Origin: Ahaetulla prasina
Taxonomy: Eukaryota > Chordata > Lepidosauria > Squamata > Colubridae
Direction: 5' to 3'
Assembly (NCBI RefSeq): GCF_028640845.1
Contig: NC_080540.1
Span: 156,448,438 to 156,512,437 of the forward strand
DNA: 64,000 nt
Numbering within the stretch: position 1 is the first letter of the stretch; each line of letters begins with the position of its first letter. This document shows, one piece after another, positions 19,724 to 63,594 of this stretch. Both the position numbers and the translations under genes were made by a program. The notes below the pieces were generated by a model. The model was not told where the DNA came from. It ran no database searches and worked only from the letters and a program-made list of their open reading frames with translations.

Positions 19724-21501
19724 AAGAGGCATCTAATTTAAAAATATCTGCTTAACTAAACCATCCCAATTAAGGCCCCTGCCTCAGAGGAGGTCAACAT
19801 GGTTGCATGCTGGTCTTGATCAGCAGGTTGTAGATTCAGTGCTCTGAAGGTGAAAACACAATATTTCCCAATCCCATTCTACCCTATTAAATACAAAAGA
19901 CCAAATACAAAACAGGTACAGTAAATATGAGGTGCTGATTTAAGAACTGCCTTCCGTTCCTCCTCCCACATTAATGCTCATTAAAGGTTTCATGGGAAAC
20001 ACAGATTTCCCACCCCATAGATTTTCCCTCCTTGCCTGGTGTTTTAAGATGTGAAGCATCTTAACAGCAAGAAGGGGTTTTGTGTGCCCTGATTTGCTCA
20101 GGTTTTTACTGTAAGAATTAGGTAAGAAGACCCATTCTTTCTTTCTCCATACCCTAACCAAACTGTTGAAATATAGACTGACTTCCCTATCAAGACACCC
20201 ATCCTTTTTAATATAGTACAGGCATCTCTATCATCCTTCAGAGCTTTCCCACCCTGGCAGGAGGAGAAGGAATGGGAGATAAAATATCCCAAATATAAAA
20301 CTTATGCGGATTAGAATTAATTCAGATCGCACCTAAAGTGGTAAAGGTAACAAAGGATGATTTTGTTTCAGAAAACTCTTGTCATGGAAGCTCACTTCCC
20401 AGAGTTCCTTCTAGAACTAAATGTTTTATTTATCAGAGGGACCCTAAAACTCTTAATTTTAAATATGAAAGAATTAAAAGAAGATTTGACTTTACCACTT
20501 TAGCCAATCTTAACACCACCTGTCATGAATACATATGAAGACTCTGCATGCAAATACCCATGCACACAATGTGAAGTGCTTGCACGAAGGGCAAGCAACT
20601 TTAAAGGGAAATGCTAAGATCCATTCCTCTTCTCCAAATCAGTTTTTTTTTTGACACAGATTAAGTGGAAATCCTTGACCTGCTGTAGACAGAAACTACA
20701 GGTCTGACCACAGATGCAGAGAGCTTAATCAAAGGAGGACGAGAACCATTTTTATTGTAGAGCCAAGGGCTCCTCAAGGCTCCTGCCTTCCTGCAGCTGG
20801 CTGTAACAGACAAAAAGGAAAAGGAAAAATTCTAGTAAAACAACTTCTAAATTGGTGCAATTTCCCTCTCAGTTCCCTTAAGAACTGATGCCGAAGCCAA
20901 AATGAGAAGCACACTGGCTTCCATGCAATCAAGAGAAAATACTATGGTAATGCTAACCAAGGTTTAAAAACCTTGCCCCAAATGTGCAGATAAAGCTAAC
21001 AGAATGCTTAAACTGACGTGGTGTCAGAATATACACTCTTCTCTGAATGCCTTTGGACCAAATGATTCAACACGGAAGACAAAAAGCCTTCCACTTATAC
21101 GCAGCAGTTACAGGTTAAGCAGGGGGGAAAAAAATACTGTAGGGCACCCCTTCCCACCTTTGAGCTTTAGCTGGTCGGTCTTCAACTTCCACAGTGCCCA
21201 AACCAGCACAGCCGAAGGGATGGGCAAGTTAAAATCTAGCACATCTAGCCAGCAGCAGTTGGAAAAGGCTGCTTTAGTGCTCTGTCTCCATTTTCAGTGG
21301 ATGTGACAAGATTTCCTTTGACGGTATATTGTGGTTCTCCTAGCTATTATGGGCTACCTACGTTATAAAGTTTTTTGGTCCCAGACTGAAATGCAAGAAA
21401 CTGAGAAGTGCTCAGCGGCCAAGAAAAAGGAGCTAGGCAAAAGGGTGTTTGAGTGAATTCATATTTTAAGATTTTATATTATTTATACAAGAATATATAT
21501 G

Positions 21502-21504
<3 letters not shown>

Positions 21505-21562
<58 letters not shown>

Positions 21563-21576
21563 ATGTATGTATGTAT
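21505..21576. repeat. Compound (GT)n(ATGT)n microsatellite
   Basis: About 21 GT units followed by about 7 ATGT units. Confidence 0.95.
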
Positions 21577-23252
21577 ACGCCTGACCTGATCTTCTGCTGA
21601 TTAAAACCACCCTGAAACAATTGCACCATTATTTCCACAATCTGCTAAAAGTTAGCACTGACAGTTAAGATATCTTTGTCAATCCTTAGAAGACAGGCTG
21701 GAAAATACACGTGTGTATTCCCTCCCTAGCTAAAACAAGGAAAGTGTAAAATGTGTGCAATGCCCTCACACTTTCCTCCCCGACTCTTGTTGCATACTTG
21801 CAGCTACGGCTGGGAAGAGAAGACAGAGTAGGGGGTGGGGAGAGAAGCACAGTTTGCGGCTCATGCAGAAAGACTATATCGTCTAAGTCACCCCTAACAA
21901 ACACGGTCACAAAATATTGGCTGCATCTACCTTACAGAGACAACAACAACAAAAAAAACCCAACACAATTAGGGTGCCCCCTTAAAAGGTACATACCATT
22001 TGTGCATCTCGGGGTAAAGAAACCAAGGGAGAAGGAAAGAACTGGTAAAAGCAACGAGGACAACTATGGGGAAGGTACAGTACATGAGAGATCAAAGGTC
22101 ATCGAAGCTTTCAAGCAGAAAGCTCCCATTGGGGCTGAAAATCAGTGCTTATAAAGAATCTTATCACAATACTTAGAAATCCTTCTATTTATCATTATAA
22201 TGCACCCTCCCCCCCAATTCTTTTTTAAATAAAACAGAACACGAAACACCCAATAGTACAAACTATAAGAATGGACTACAAACCCTCAACACAGCAATCA
22301 GTTTTATTCTCCCTCCCCTCCTACTATCCCCTTTATTGCTGCTCCCAAAGAAGAAATCTATTTCAAGCAAAGGTAACTTTTTAAGTTGCCCGCAAGCTCA
22401 CAGCCAACAAGTATTGCTATAAGACAAGCCCACGACTAGTAAAAAAAAAGACCCAGCAGGTTGGCTGTTACAAGGGCGTGCGTTGCGTCTGTCATGAACC
22501 CAACGGGAGGAAAAGAAAGCAACTCTTCCAGGTCTTCAAAGGAAAACCGCCCGAGCTTCCAATTTCACCCCAGTTCATGACTTCCAAATTGCAGAGAAGG
22601 CATGACCCAGTAATTCAAAACAAACATGCAACAGGAATGCTAAAAGTAATAATAGTTATGTCCACAGTTCTACTTCAAGAAAACAAAGGCAGGCACACTC
22701 TAGTTAGATTGTCAACATGGTCTCCCTATCCTAGATTCAAAATAGACTGCTGGAGGGGGGGGGAAGTGGGGGGGAGAAAAATTAAGGACAATCTGCAGGT
22801 CTCATTGATGTAACTTATTCCCTCTGAGCAACATGCAGGACATACTGTTTTCTCACACCTGAGTGGGTTTGAAAGTTCTAGCATTCATATTAGACTTTAG
22901 GAAGTTTAGGAGTCCTCTACCTTTTTTGGGGGAGGTGGGGAATATGAGCTACTCTATACATCCCTCACCATAACATTAATTAAAGAAGGGGCTTAGATCT
23001 GAAATTTACACAAGATGATAGTCTTCTCTCTATGTTGGTGCCCTCTAAATTTCTTGCACCAACTCTCTAATTTCTGGTCTGTGGGCCAATGGCCACACTG
23101 GGTGAGGATGATGAATGCTGGCACCCAGAATATCTGGAAGATGCTAAGATGGGACTTGGATAAGTAGTAGTGGAAAAATAATGTTATGAAGCTATTTCTT
23201 TGAGAGGTGCATTTGCATTCTTAACATAAAAATACCTAAGCACATCTGAGCC

Positions 23253-23350
23253 CAGGGGTCCTCAAACTTGGCAGCTTTAAGACTTCAATCCCAGAATTCT
23301 GGGAGTTGAAGTCCACGAAGTCTTAAAGCCACCAAGTTTAAAGACCTCTG
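23253..23350. mobile_element. Palindromic MITE, family B
   Basis: CAGGGGTCCTCAAACTTGGC and its diverged complement. The flanking octamers TCTGAGCC and TCTTAGCC match at 7 of 8. Confidence 0.87.
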
Positions 23351-26300
23351 TCTTAGCCAATCAGCACCAATATAACATTTCTCCTGTCTTTTCTTAATTT
23401 GGAAGGTAAACAGTCTAAAGGCGGGTGCATAACACAATTACTTCTTACATATGAATGCAACTGGCGAACTTCTGACAGATTCTTGTGAAAAGAACAAAGA
23501 ATGAAACTTGCGAAAAGTTCAAGCCACTTCCACTTATAGTTGGGCATATTTGCCTCAACAAATTCTCAACAAATCGTCAAAGCGGGTGTTCTTTTTCTAA
23601 GTGTACTCTCACTGCAACATAAGTCTGAAAAGTGATTAAGACTGCTACTATGAGGATAGTAGCTCTTATCATCACTTTTGGGAGTGCTATTATAAGGATA
23701 GTGTTAGTTTATAGGATCCTAGAAAGTTGCCTGGCTGCTTATAATTCTCATTTCTTTATTAAGCAAGCGCTTGGGCACTTGCCTAGTTTTATTGCCGATT
23801 TCTTTTGCTAATTAATCTACTACAGAAACCCTTCCCTGTTTGTGCTTTATTCTATGAACATGGATATTTAAGAGAAGCAGGAGGAGGCCCTATTCTCACT
23901 CCAAATTAGTTCAGCCTCAAAGGCCCAAGTGCTGAGGAGAAAAGGGCCAGGCGGCTTTAGCCAGCGGTATATGACCAGTAATTCCCACTTTTCTACAATT
24001 CTTCAGCACAAAATTAGGTTCTACTTAGCCATTACTTCTGGGGAAAAAAAAAAAAAACCACTTGTGGAAGGCCTAAGCTTCCTGCCAGAAAAGGAGAGGG
24101 TGACATCTCAGCTATAGCTTGTATCCTCATTTCCCATGTGAAAAGCTAGCAGTTGGGGAAGGGCTGGTGGTGGAGGAGAGAAACTCTATTTCTCAATTTC
24201 TGCTTGCAAATATAAACTTGTAAATATAAACCTCCATCTGTGTTTTGGTAGAAGCCTGGAGGGCCCAAAGCCCTGGGACTGAAGTCTTGCATTGTAGCCC
24301 TGTTCCTATACATTGAAATCACTTGCAAATATGGGGCGGAGGGAGAGAAATATTAATTTGTAAAATAAACTAGCACAAGGATTAAATAATAATAATGAAT
24401 GAAACTGAAGAATTCAGCATTAGGTTCGATACAGTGCTGCTTTAGTGGGAAAGGAAGCAAGAGCCATTAGAAAGCCAAAAAGAATAACAGATATGGCAAA
24501 TAACTGATACCATTCCCTACTAACAGAAGGAACGGCTTGATTTCTTGGGGGGGGGGGAGGGGGGAAGAGAAATTAAGTGAAAAATCAGAAATTGCCACAT
24601 ACATATTTAGTGCAATTTTAAAAGCTCTGAATCTATACAACATAGCATCATATTACAGCAGGGCAGAAAGAAAACTACCCTAGCAAGAATTAACACATTT
24701 TGTTTTAGTTCAGCTTTTCCAAAGCTGGTGTTCTCACCCCAGAAAAGTTGGATTATAAATCTCAAAACCACCCCAGAAAAGTGGGATTACACATCTCAGA
24801 ACCAAACATACAAAGAATGGAGTCACCATACCCGCAACTAATTTTTAAGGTACTAGAGTAATATGTATGGATTGCAGAAACAGAAAGAAGGCAATGTTAG
24901 GTTTGAAGAAGCTAAATTAACGTCCTGCATCATCCCACTCCACCTGAGATCCAATATCATCCAACTTTCACATGGACTAAGCTGGCATACTTCATAAGGC
25001 TTTATGACTAAGCATTGCTCACTTTAGGAAAGAAAACCCCAAGAGATCCGTCACCTTGGTATACAAGAGAAAATTGAGAGAAGGGGAAATAAAAATAAAT
25101 CCTAAATCGTCTGCCTGCTTTTCTTTATGAGATGAAGGATAAGAGTTAAGTGAAGTTAGGCAAAACAATAATCGAGATGGGGTAGCCAATTTAGAGTTCA
25201 TACTTGAGAAGGACCTGACCCAAATACCATCATACTCCCCTTATACAGTGCAATCCTTCCTACCAAAATGGGCTTTGAATGTAACCTATCAATGCTGAAT
25301 TAGCCTTTTCACTACAAGGAAGATAGAAGAACATTGTAAGGTGCTTCTTCTCATAAGGTAAACAAGCTACATTCATGTCAGGTAGCTAAGGCGTCTGGAA
25401 TGGTTAACATTTTTAAGAGTATTCTTTCAATACAATATATGTTTCAATTTCTACTTTTAAATCTAGCTGCCTGGATTAACATTCTCCCTTTCTAAAAGAA
25501 TCAGAAGTCAGTTTGATAGTGCCAAAAGAGTAATCTCAAGATAGAGGAGAAGCAAGGAAAGGAATTGGAGAAATGCCAGCAGGCTGCCTTCAAATGCATT
25601 TCCCTCGGTCTTACTCCTTCCCTACTCCAATGTCAGCAAGCCAGAGACGCTGACGTAACACCTAGGTTAACTGCAATTGCATTCCAGGAACTTCCTTTCA
25701 CTATTATTTTTCCAAAACATTCAAGTAAGGACATGCATACAAAACTATCAGCAGCCATTTCAATAAATATCTTCAAGTGGATCAACGAAAAATGCCTTTC
25801 AAAATATTAATAACTGGCAACTAACACAATCCAATAATGCCCTAGTCACTTTTAGTCCATAAAGCTATGCTTCCAAATATTACCTTTGATAATGGTCTTT
25901 TCTAGTTCTCTCATTTTAAAAGCTAATTCCTTCACTGGCCTCTGTTTTTTGTCAGTATAAAAAGAGTTTACTTTGGTATACTGCGGGATTCTAAAAAGTG
26001 AACCCAAACTACTCAATATTGTCTACAAGATGCCCAACACAATATGGAAGTCTTCTCTGTGTCAAATTCCAAGAACCCACAGTACCAATTTTCCCTTTGG
26101 TTTTGATCTTTTATCTCCAACTTCGCATCTCTCAAAGTGTGCTCTGCTGGTTAATGCCTCTATTTCCAATTTTGCTTAAGGGATCTTTAATCGATTAGTG
26201 CAAATTTCAGATACCAAATAAATTACCAGAATGTAAGAACCTAGGCTTGTTCTCAAGTCTGAAACTTTTGTTTCTGTGAGGCCATTCCATTTATTTTTTC

Positions 26301-26576
26301 CCCTCCCCCAAATATCCAGGCTACTTGCATTTCCTAAATTAAAGATGAACAATCATAGAGGACTGCTGTTAAGAATAGTAAATTTAGAGGGGACAGCTGT
26401 ACATTGACAAACCTTAAAGAGGCAGGACTTGAAACTAACCTTTTTCTTGATCTTCATAATCAAGTTGACAGAAGGGATCCCAGATTTACAGTGCTGCAAC
26501 CAAATGCCTGGGACAAAAATTACACAATAGATTCATATATCCACCATGCAGGTCAAAAGACCAGAGAGCAGGGCTG

Positions 26577-26624
26577 TCAAACTTGTGAGGCATCTGGCCT
26601 ATGGGCTGCGAGTTTAACAGCCCT
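26577..26624. mobile_element. Minimal hAT relict (CAGGGCTGTCAAAC type)
   Basis: CAGGGCTGTCAAACTTG and GAGTTTAACAGCCCTG are inverted around a short centre. It looks like a deleted copy of the family at 12917. Confidence 0.6.
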
Positions 26625-27395
26625 GAACTAGAGTAATTTCCACGCTTCCAGTGATTTTTTGGTCTTTTCCCTACTGCTGATAGAAGTGCAAAATGCAAGT
26701 GTATCTAAAATGTAGTAATCATTTATACAGGCCAAACAGGATGCAACCCTAAGGCATTACCTTGGAAAGCAGATAATCTGAAACATCTGCTGATATTATT
26801 TATCCTTATTTTCCTCCCTAACCACCCCCCTCCCATGATATTATCTCCAATAACTAAACATGCTGTTAATCTATACTGTCAGTAAACCTGATGTCCAAAG
26901 AGGTTATCTAAGGTCTTACTACCATCTGGAAAACATTGGTTTCATTAAAAAACAAACAAACAACAATGTAAGGTTCTTTATGAAATTTCTCTTCTGGTCA
27001 GCATGAAGGGTGAGTGAGTGGGAACAAATTCCCAAGTTTTTCAGAAGGCAAAGCAGGCACAAGCTGGTATAATCAACCCCCCCGCGCGCCATTCTTTAAA
27101 AAAACAAACCAAAAAAAACCCAAACAAACAAAATGCAGGGATTTTTCTAAAAGCTATGTGGCTGAAATTGCATACTAATTTTTTGTTTAGAAAAAAGTTT
27201 ACTGCCACTCACCGTGCACACGAGGCTCAGCTAGTTTCAAAGACTTTCATGCAATTCTGCTTTATTATATTCAAGTTGACAAACTAAGATAGGATTGGAA
27301 TTAAAAGTAAGGCTATTTTTTCTTTCTTTTCTTTTTCATCCCTTTTGTTTTTGCACCAAAAGTGAATTTGAAAAGATGCTCATCGCATACAGGTA

Positions 27396-27428
27396 TACAC
27401 ACACACACACACACACACACATACACAC
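27396..27428. repeat. (AC)n microsatellite
   Basis: About 16 AC units with one AT interruption at the end. Confidence 0.9.
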
Positions 27429-30400
27429 AGAGAAAAACCAACACACAAAAGAAGAAGAATAGTTTATACCTGACTGGAGATGAGGTCTGTCCTATCTTAT
27501 TCAAAGAAATGTTTTTATGTGCATAATATACATCGGTGCAGCATTTACATATAGATCACTGAAAGAAAGACACTAAGAACTTGCTACAGATGCCTTACGG
27601 GAGACTTTAGAAATCTATCTCCCTCCCAACCCAGCCCAAAATATTTTCTACCTATTTGTAACGTTAACAGCTTTTTCTTTGTCCCCCAGCTTCATGATTC
27701 GAATGAAATCATTGCTTCAAAGTTCACAGAATCCCAACTGCAATTAACATTCCTCCTTGCTTCAGTGGGGAAAAATAATCTATATATCCCCATCTCTTCC
27801 TTTAACATTGACTCTGTAGGAGTTAAGCGATGCTGAAGTCACATTTTTTCTCAAATGCTACATGCTTGATACTGAAGCACCCATTTACAAAAAAAAAAAA
27901 TCCACCAAGAGAAGGTTTAAAGCAATGAAACAATTCAAGGTTTTCACATTTACATTTCCAATACGGATGGTGGTTCCTCTCCCGACTCCCCACCATTTCC
28001 CTGCACATAAAAATATGCTCAAGGCCAAGCTGAACTGAGCTTAGAGGTTAAATAATTTGTTTTTAAAAAGCCAAGTATGCTATGAAAGATCACCGAATCT
28101 CTCTCCACCACCTTCCTAATCTCATCATCTCTTTGGCACTATTGGGCGAATAGCTAATCAGAACGGAATCACACCACAATTTGACATGGAAAACGTTTTT
28201 GAGAAAAATACGTGGAGTAATGAGAGAGAAGGAGAGTTAAATATGGGATATATAAATATACTTTCCAATACTCAGCAAGGAGAGGAAGGGAGGTTACTTG
28301 CTTGGATATTTGTTTTAATAACTGATTTTTTTTTTAAAGAAGACGATTGCTCACATTAAGGTTCATAGCTATGCCAGAATACCTTATGCAGGCTGGAGTT
28401 TAAAACTTCCTGTCGTTAGAGAAATCTTTCCACCCCAATTTGCCTCACCTGCAAGGTATTCTGACAGGTCCTTGGATAAAGGACATTCCTATCCTATCAC
28501 ATTCCTACCAGAAGGAGGCCAAATGTTTGGATCTAGCTCTCAATACAAAGTGAGCATTAGCCCTAAAGGAGATTCAAAGTCTCTTGCGTGTTTGACCTGT
28601 ACAGAAGCTGGCCAAAAGCAGGCCCCTTTGGTAATCCACTGCACCGAACCAAGAAACCAGGCTAGAGTAATATACAAGGGTTGTGGGTGCTAATCTACAA
28701 ATCACTTTCAGGGACACAGATTCCAATCCTGTAAATTCATTATTATTTTTTTACATTACAGCTCTTTAGAATTATTAGAGGGGGATGTCTATATCCCATG
28801 ATTTTGAACTCCTTGGGCAGCAGGGTAGGGGAAAGAGGACAAATAAATGTAGAAGTAATGAACAATAGCAATGCTACAAATGGGTTTTCTTAAGCTCCAG
28901 CAACCTCTGGGGAAAAGTAAACAAAATAAAGTCATTTTTAGAAAAAAAAGGAACAGCATCATCATTTTATCAGGATCAATTATTTTAAATTCGCTGAAGT
29001 GCCCACTTAGGAATATATGATCAATTTATCGCTTCTCAGTACTTGCCCACTACAAGGACATTTACATTCAGTGTTTGTCAATAGTTATATGGCTCAGCTG
29101 GGCTCCCAGTGGAAGGCCCATTTATCTAACAATGGCAGTGCAAATACACTTGTCAAGCTGAAATGTATTTGTGCTGTTTATTTTTTAAAACACAACTTCC
29201 CTTTGTTCTAATTCTCTGAACCCTAGAACCATGACTCTAGAGCCCTGAAGTAAATTAAAAGAATTCTCCACCCACCTCCCACCCAACATAGACCAAAAAA
29301 TAAAAAAATAAAATTTAAAAAAAAAGTGGGGGGAGGGACGAAAAGGAAAATAGGCTTTTCCTGATCCCGTATTATTCCCTTGCTGGCCTTTCTCCTATAG
29401 GTTGCTATAAAAGTGGGAATGAGACCCTCATGCTTTTAAACAAAAGTGCTTTTTTTTTTTTTAAACTTGTAAAGCAAGTGCTTCGGAGAAAGGTGGTTGG
29501 AGAAAAACTTCCTTATTTGGATTGGTTAAGAAGGGAAGCTCCTTGATTGCTTTTTGAGACGAGTGAAAAGGAGGAAAAAAAAACAACACCATCCAGAAAT
29601 ATTAGGAGCAGGGTCTTCTAAGATGCAAAGAAGGATGCACGGTTAAAATAGATTTTTATGCCATTCCTAAGGAAGATGGCAACAGAAAGACGCCGTAAGC
29701 CAAGATCCTCTTCTGCCCCACTCCCGGGTTTCCTCCCAACCCTGTGTAAAATACTGCACACCAGGAAGTCAAATGTGCTTGCAGAATACTGGAGGGAAGG
29801 GGTGGTGGGAGAAAAGAGAGGAAGTAAAAAAGGAAGTTTGCCTCCAGCCCTCTTTTGCAATGCACCCAGGGAAAACCAACTCTCATCTTAGCACAATAAT
29901 GCAAGTTATTACCACCAGACATTTGAATTATTACTTAAAACTGTCAAGCTGTGCTGTCAAAATGTACATGTTACAGCATTAAAGGAGAACAAGACTGGCA
30001 ACTAAAACAGAGCTGGCCACATTTCTTTACACCCAACCCAACTGCTGCCTCCATTTCTTTGTTTTGTGTTGTTTTTTAAAAAAGCAACAAAATATATTAA
30101 TTTAGATATGCGCTGCTGGAATTGTTTCCACTCCATTTTTTTTTCTTTGTCATTGTTTTTAAGGAAAAGGAAAAAGTTAAATGGAACACTAAAAATATAA
30201 TAATGTGCGATGCTACAGAGCTAAGTACGCTGAAGCCCTTAAAAAGATCACATTGATTGTCATATCTTCCATTTTTAGGGTGAAATGTAAGAAAGGGAAT
30301 GCCTTTTTTTTTTTTTTTTTTGCAAGAATGCAATTAAAAAGACGATCCTGCCTGATTATTTTTCATCAGTTCAGCAAAAGAAGTTCTGCACAAACCGATG

Positions 30401-30824
30401 ACAGTTCTAATATAAAGAGGTAATATAAGAAATAAAATTGATGCAGGCCCAATTCATCTGGCAGTAGGGTTAGGAAATTCCCTTATTCTAAAACTTATCT
30501 CAGAACGCTGATTGTATCTCAGCTTCTGCCCCTTCCTTCAAATTTCATTCCTGCTTTTTTAAAAACAATAAAACAGAAAAACTGAGAAGGGAGCATTTCT
30601 GCTCTCTAAGGACTGTGGTCCATGGAAGCTTCACCTCCTTGGTTCAAGACCTCTTGTAGAAATTGTGAACCATTCAAGCTATATTCATTCCCCAAAACTG
30701 CTACAGAAGCAACTACAATTCAATACACAGGAGTAAAAGGGGGAAAAATGGGTTTTTCTCTCCTAAAAGAACAAAAGGCGCTAGGATTTCTCAATGAGTC
30801 CACATTCCTCTAGGCCACAAAGAC

Positions 30825-30912
30825 ATGGCTTGGACTTCAACTCCCAGAATTGGCTGAGGAATTCTGGGAGTTGAAGTCCACAAGTCCTAAAAGTTGCCAA
30901 GGTTGGACACCC
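30825..30912. mobile_element. Truncated palindromic MITE, family B
   Basis: Inverted CTTCAACTCCCAGAATT core and the end AGTTGCCAAGGTTGGACACC. The left terminus is missing. Confidence 0.7.
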
Positions 30913-33900
30913 CCCCCTCCCCTGGTTTAAACCATTGCACCTGTGGGAAGAGACAGAATACCTGAAGGCCTCCTAGTTCTCAGCGCTGCAAGAAACACTG
31001 GATCTCCCCCACCCATTTCCCTACAAATGTCTCAATCCAGTTTCTGCCTTTAGAGGATTATTCATTTAGCCCTTGAAAAGAAATCAAACAATGACCAAGA
31101 GTGGCTTCAGACTTACTTTGGCCCTCCCAACTTATGTCCTCTTTGCCCTTCTGTGGGGGGGAGCCCCCACCCCAAAAGGATTGCGCTTAGAAGGCTAAAA
31201 ATAAAATTAGGCAATTTGAAAAGTAAATTGCTAGTACCTAATAAAATGTAAACAAGTGGTTTGTTTTGTTTGTTTTTGTTTTGTTTTCAGCTCTCCATCT
31301 ACAGGATGCCGAAAAGGACCTTTCTCATCAAAAAGTGGGGGACAGGGGAGAAGAGGAGTCTTCAAGTTTTGTTCATTTCTATTCCAACAGTGAGGTATTT
31401 GGTGTAGAAAGGTTAACACTTTCTTTCAAGGTAGAGAATGAGGAGTAACCGAGGGCAGAGAAAAGTAACCCAACCATAGTGCAGTGAAAAACGTTAATGG
31501 CCAATCTGCAACAGGCTGTCCGCTGTGCTTTTTTGGCAAGTGCATTGAAAATTTTAATATGCTCATTACCCGGCAGCTGCAAAAATGAAAAGATTTCTTA
31601 AGATTCCTTGGGCATCAAAGAAAGAAGAAACAGCTAAGCTAGTAGCGCCCTAGTCTCTGAAGAAGGCTTAGTCGAAGGACATTGTTAGGTTTGTTTGAAG
31701 ACTAGAATTCACTACCTTTAAGGCCCCCATTTTTATTTTATTTTTTTGCAATCTATCCATATGCAGGAAACAAACAAAGTAATTCAGCAAATGCTTAGAA
31801 GTACTGATCCCAAATGACGTGTAATAAATCTCTAATAAATCTCTGAGACAAAGCCCATGGGGGGGAAGGGGGAGGGAGGCTGGGTGTGAAGGGATGGAGG
31901 CAGTGGAAGGCTCCATAAAAAGAGAAGAAAAACAAAGTGATCGTATCCTTTTAAAAATGCACTGTTTGGCAAAGGGCAAGATAGTGGCTGTGTCATTTGG
32001 CTGTAGGAATTTGGCTTTGGTAAATTCAAACAGTGCCAAAAGGAAGGGATTTGTGTCTTGTCTACACTTATTGTTTCATTGCAATCTTTTCTCACTTCCC
32101 GATTCAACTCTCCTCTTTGAAAGATCTAGCCATTAGCCGCACTCTCTAAATTGGCCGTTTCCGATTCTTCTATTTCTATTTTTGGAAAACCAGTCAATGC
32201 AAACAAATAAGGCTCTAGCAATTGCATCGGTGTCCACTCTGCATCATAAATCTGGTAATGAAAAGGCCAGGGCAGAGGAGGTATAGCTTGCCTGTCCATT
32301 TAAATTCTGGGTTTTAAATTCCTATACATTGTTCGAAATGTAAAATGCACGGTGATGCAAAAGAATTCAAGTCTACAGCTGGCTCATATATTCTCCTTAA
32401 CAATCAAAGATAGTCTGTAAGAAGATACCCTGGGGGGGAAATAAAAGCCAGTTTGTTTCCCAGGGTTACTAGCCTTAAAGCTTGCTGGTCCAAACAGACT
32501 ATGCCTTGGGATAATTCTTTCTGAAAATTCACATGTTCTGCTAAACGCAGTCCCAAGCCTACCACAGCTCTGCAGGACTGGGAAAGCGATGGAAAAGATT
32601 ATTAAGTCATAAAGTTTTGACCCAGCAGCTTTCATCTGATTGCTACATCCCAATCTTTGGCTTTGAACATACTTTGTGATATAATCTTTTTTTTTTGTTA
32701 GTTTCTACACATGATACAGTTTACAGTACAAAAAGAAAAACAGTGCACACGCTCAAATGTGTAATAAATAGGAATTTTAAAATAAAAAATACGCACTCAT
32801 ACTAGAGCCCCACCCATAGATGGACGGACAGACACACACACACCCTAATGAAATCTGCTGGATGTTATTCTAGTTGGAAAAATTATAAATACAAATGTAG
32901 GATTGTAAGATTCTGAAGTGCATTGTTCTCTCCTTGCAGAAAGCTTTTTTCCTTTTTTTTTTCCTTTTTGCTATTTTTCAAAAGAGAAAATGCTTGCTTC
33001 TTTATAAATAATTTCTTTAGGCAACACTGACTTGTCTAATGGGAAACGCTGCACAACACAGAGACGGGAGGGGGCAGGGGGAACCACAAAAAAAAAATCT
33101 CTTTGGGGATCCAATGTTTTGCAACCCCGATAACCTTCCCTCTCCCCCACCACAAAAAAATAAAATAAAAATAAAAAAATAAAAAAAACCAGCCTCCAAA
33201 AATAGAAGATCCCTAAAGTGCCTGATGTGGTTGGGATAATTCTGGCAGCGCATACGTTAAGTTTTTTTTTTTTTTAAAGAGGAACCGCGTTGGTTGGGCA
33301 ACAGCATCCATGGTGCATGCAAGGGACTATGAGCTGCCTAAAATATCAGAGTATCCAAGTACAGTAGTCCTCAGTTCAAGTGTTTTTCACCGGAATCAAA
33401 AAGGGCGAGTACAACAAACTAACAAACAAACGTTACCATACGGGAAGAAGCAATGATAGTGGCACTTTGCCAGCAACTGCTGCCCTTCTTGGCGGTCCTC
33501 CCTGTCCTGATTTCAAAATGCAAAACAAAAAGCAGCAGCAATTCAGGCTTCTGCTCCCTGCCTACACTGCTGGGTCCCTCGGAATTATTTTTACTCTGAG
33601 GGCATAGAGAAAATGATCCCAAAATGATAAGGTGGCCTGACCGAGGGGAAGTGTGGGAGACACAGTTAAGATGATGATCCAGATGATCAAATTCAGGTCC
33701 TTTGGCTGCCGCCGCAACCCCGTGCATGAAACAAATTGAATTGGCTCTTCACTCAAAGCATCAAGCTTTAAGGAATTTGGACTGAAAAAAATGTGGGTTG
33801 CTTAAAAAACATTGAACTCAGAAGAACTGAGCCCTTTGGCAAACAGCAAGGGAAAGAAGAATACAAGCAGATTTTTTTTTAAAAGCTTCACAGAGTAATT

Positions 33901-34205
33901 TTAAACAAAAATGTCTTAAAAGGATGAATATGTTCGAAAACCCACACTTCCTTTTGTTAATTTTGATAGCAAAAGAAATGCTAGTGGTCAAAGCAAGTAT
34001 CTAGGTAGGATGCAGAAGCTGAGATCACTTTCTCTAGGGTTTTTTTTTTCCTTTCCTTTCCTTTCCTTTTTTTTTTGGTTCCTAGGACCTTTTAGAAGGC
34101 CCATTCCCAGTCTTGTTCTCCTTTAAAGTGTCCTATATTGATAGAATTCCTAAATAAATAGAAGAGATACTAGATCACCCATCATCGTTGTTGTTTTTTT
34201 TTAAG

Positions 34206-63433
<29,228 letters not shown>

Positions 63434-63594
63434 CTGTAAGAAAACACAGGAAGGTAGCATTTGAATAGGCTGAGACTTTGTGTTGGGTACAGGGTTTGGC
63501 CAAAAAGGGGTGGGGGTGGGGAATTCATATGCTGTTGCTGTCTGACAGCCCAACCCGTTATACTCAAGCTCGTCTTCTCTCCAAGAAATCTTAA

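Larger units (their letters stand above)
18823..34205. other. Gene-free, TE-poor block; candidate ANKRD52 3' UTR
   Basis: About 15 kb directly downstream of the ANKRD52 stop codon (- strand), with no coding exon that I can support. Only four short mobile-element traces and one inverted repeat pair occur, whereas both flanking genes carry many elements. It has several microsatellites and homopolymer runs. AATAAA on the - strand occurs several times, for example as TTTATT at 20425-20430. How much is transcribed cannot be decided from sequence. Confidence 0.55.

Noticed and set aside
22478..22813. 111-codon ORF on the + strand in the TE-poor block
   Set aside because: No recognisable domain and no neighbouring exon in phase.
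31668..32039. 123-codon ORF on the - strand in the TE-poor block
   Set aside because: No conserved motif and it overlaps another frame of equal length; more likely part of untranslated sequence.
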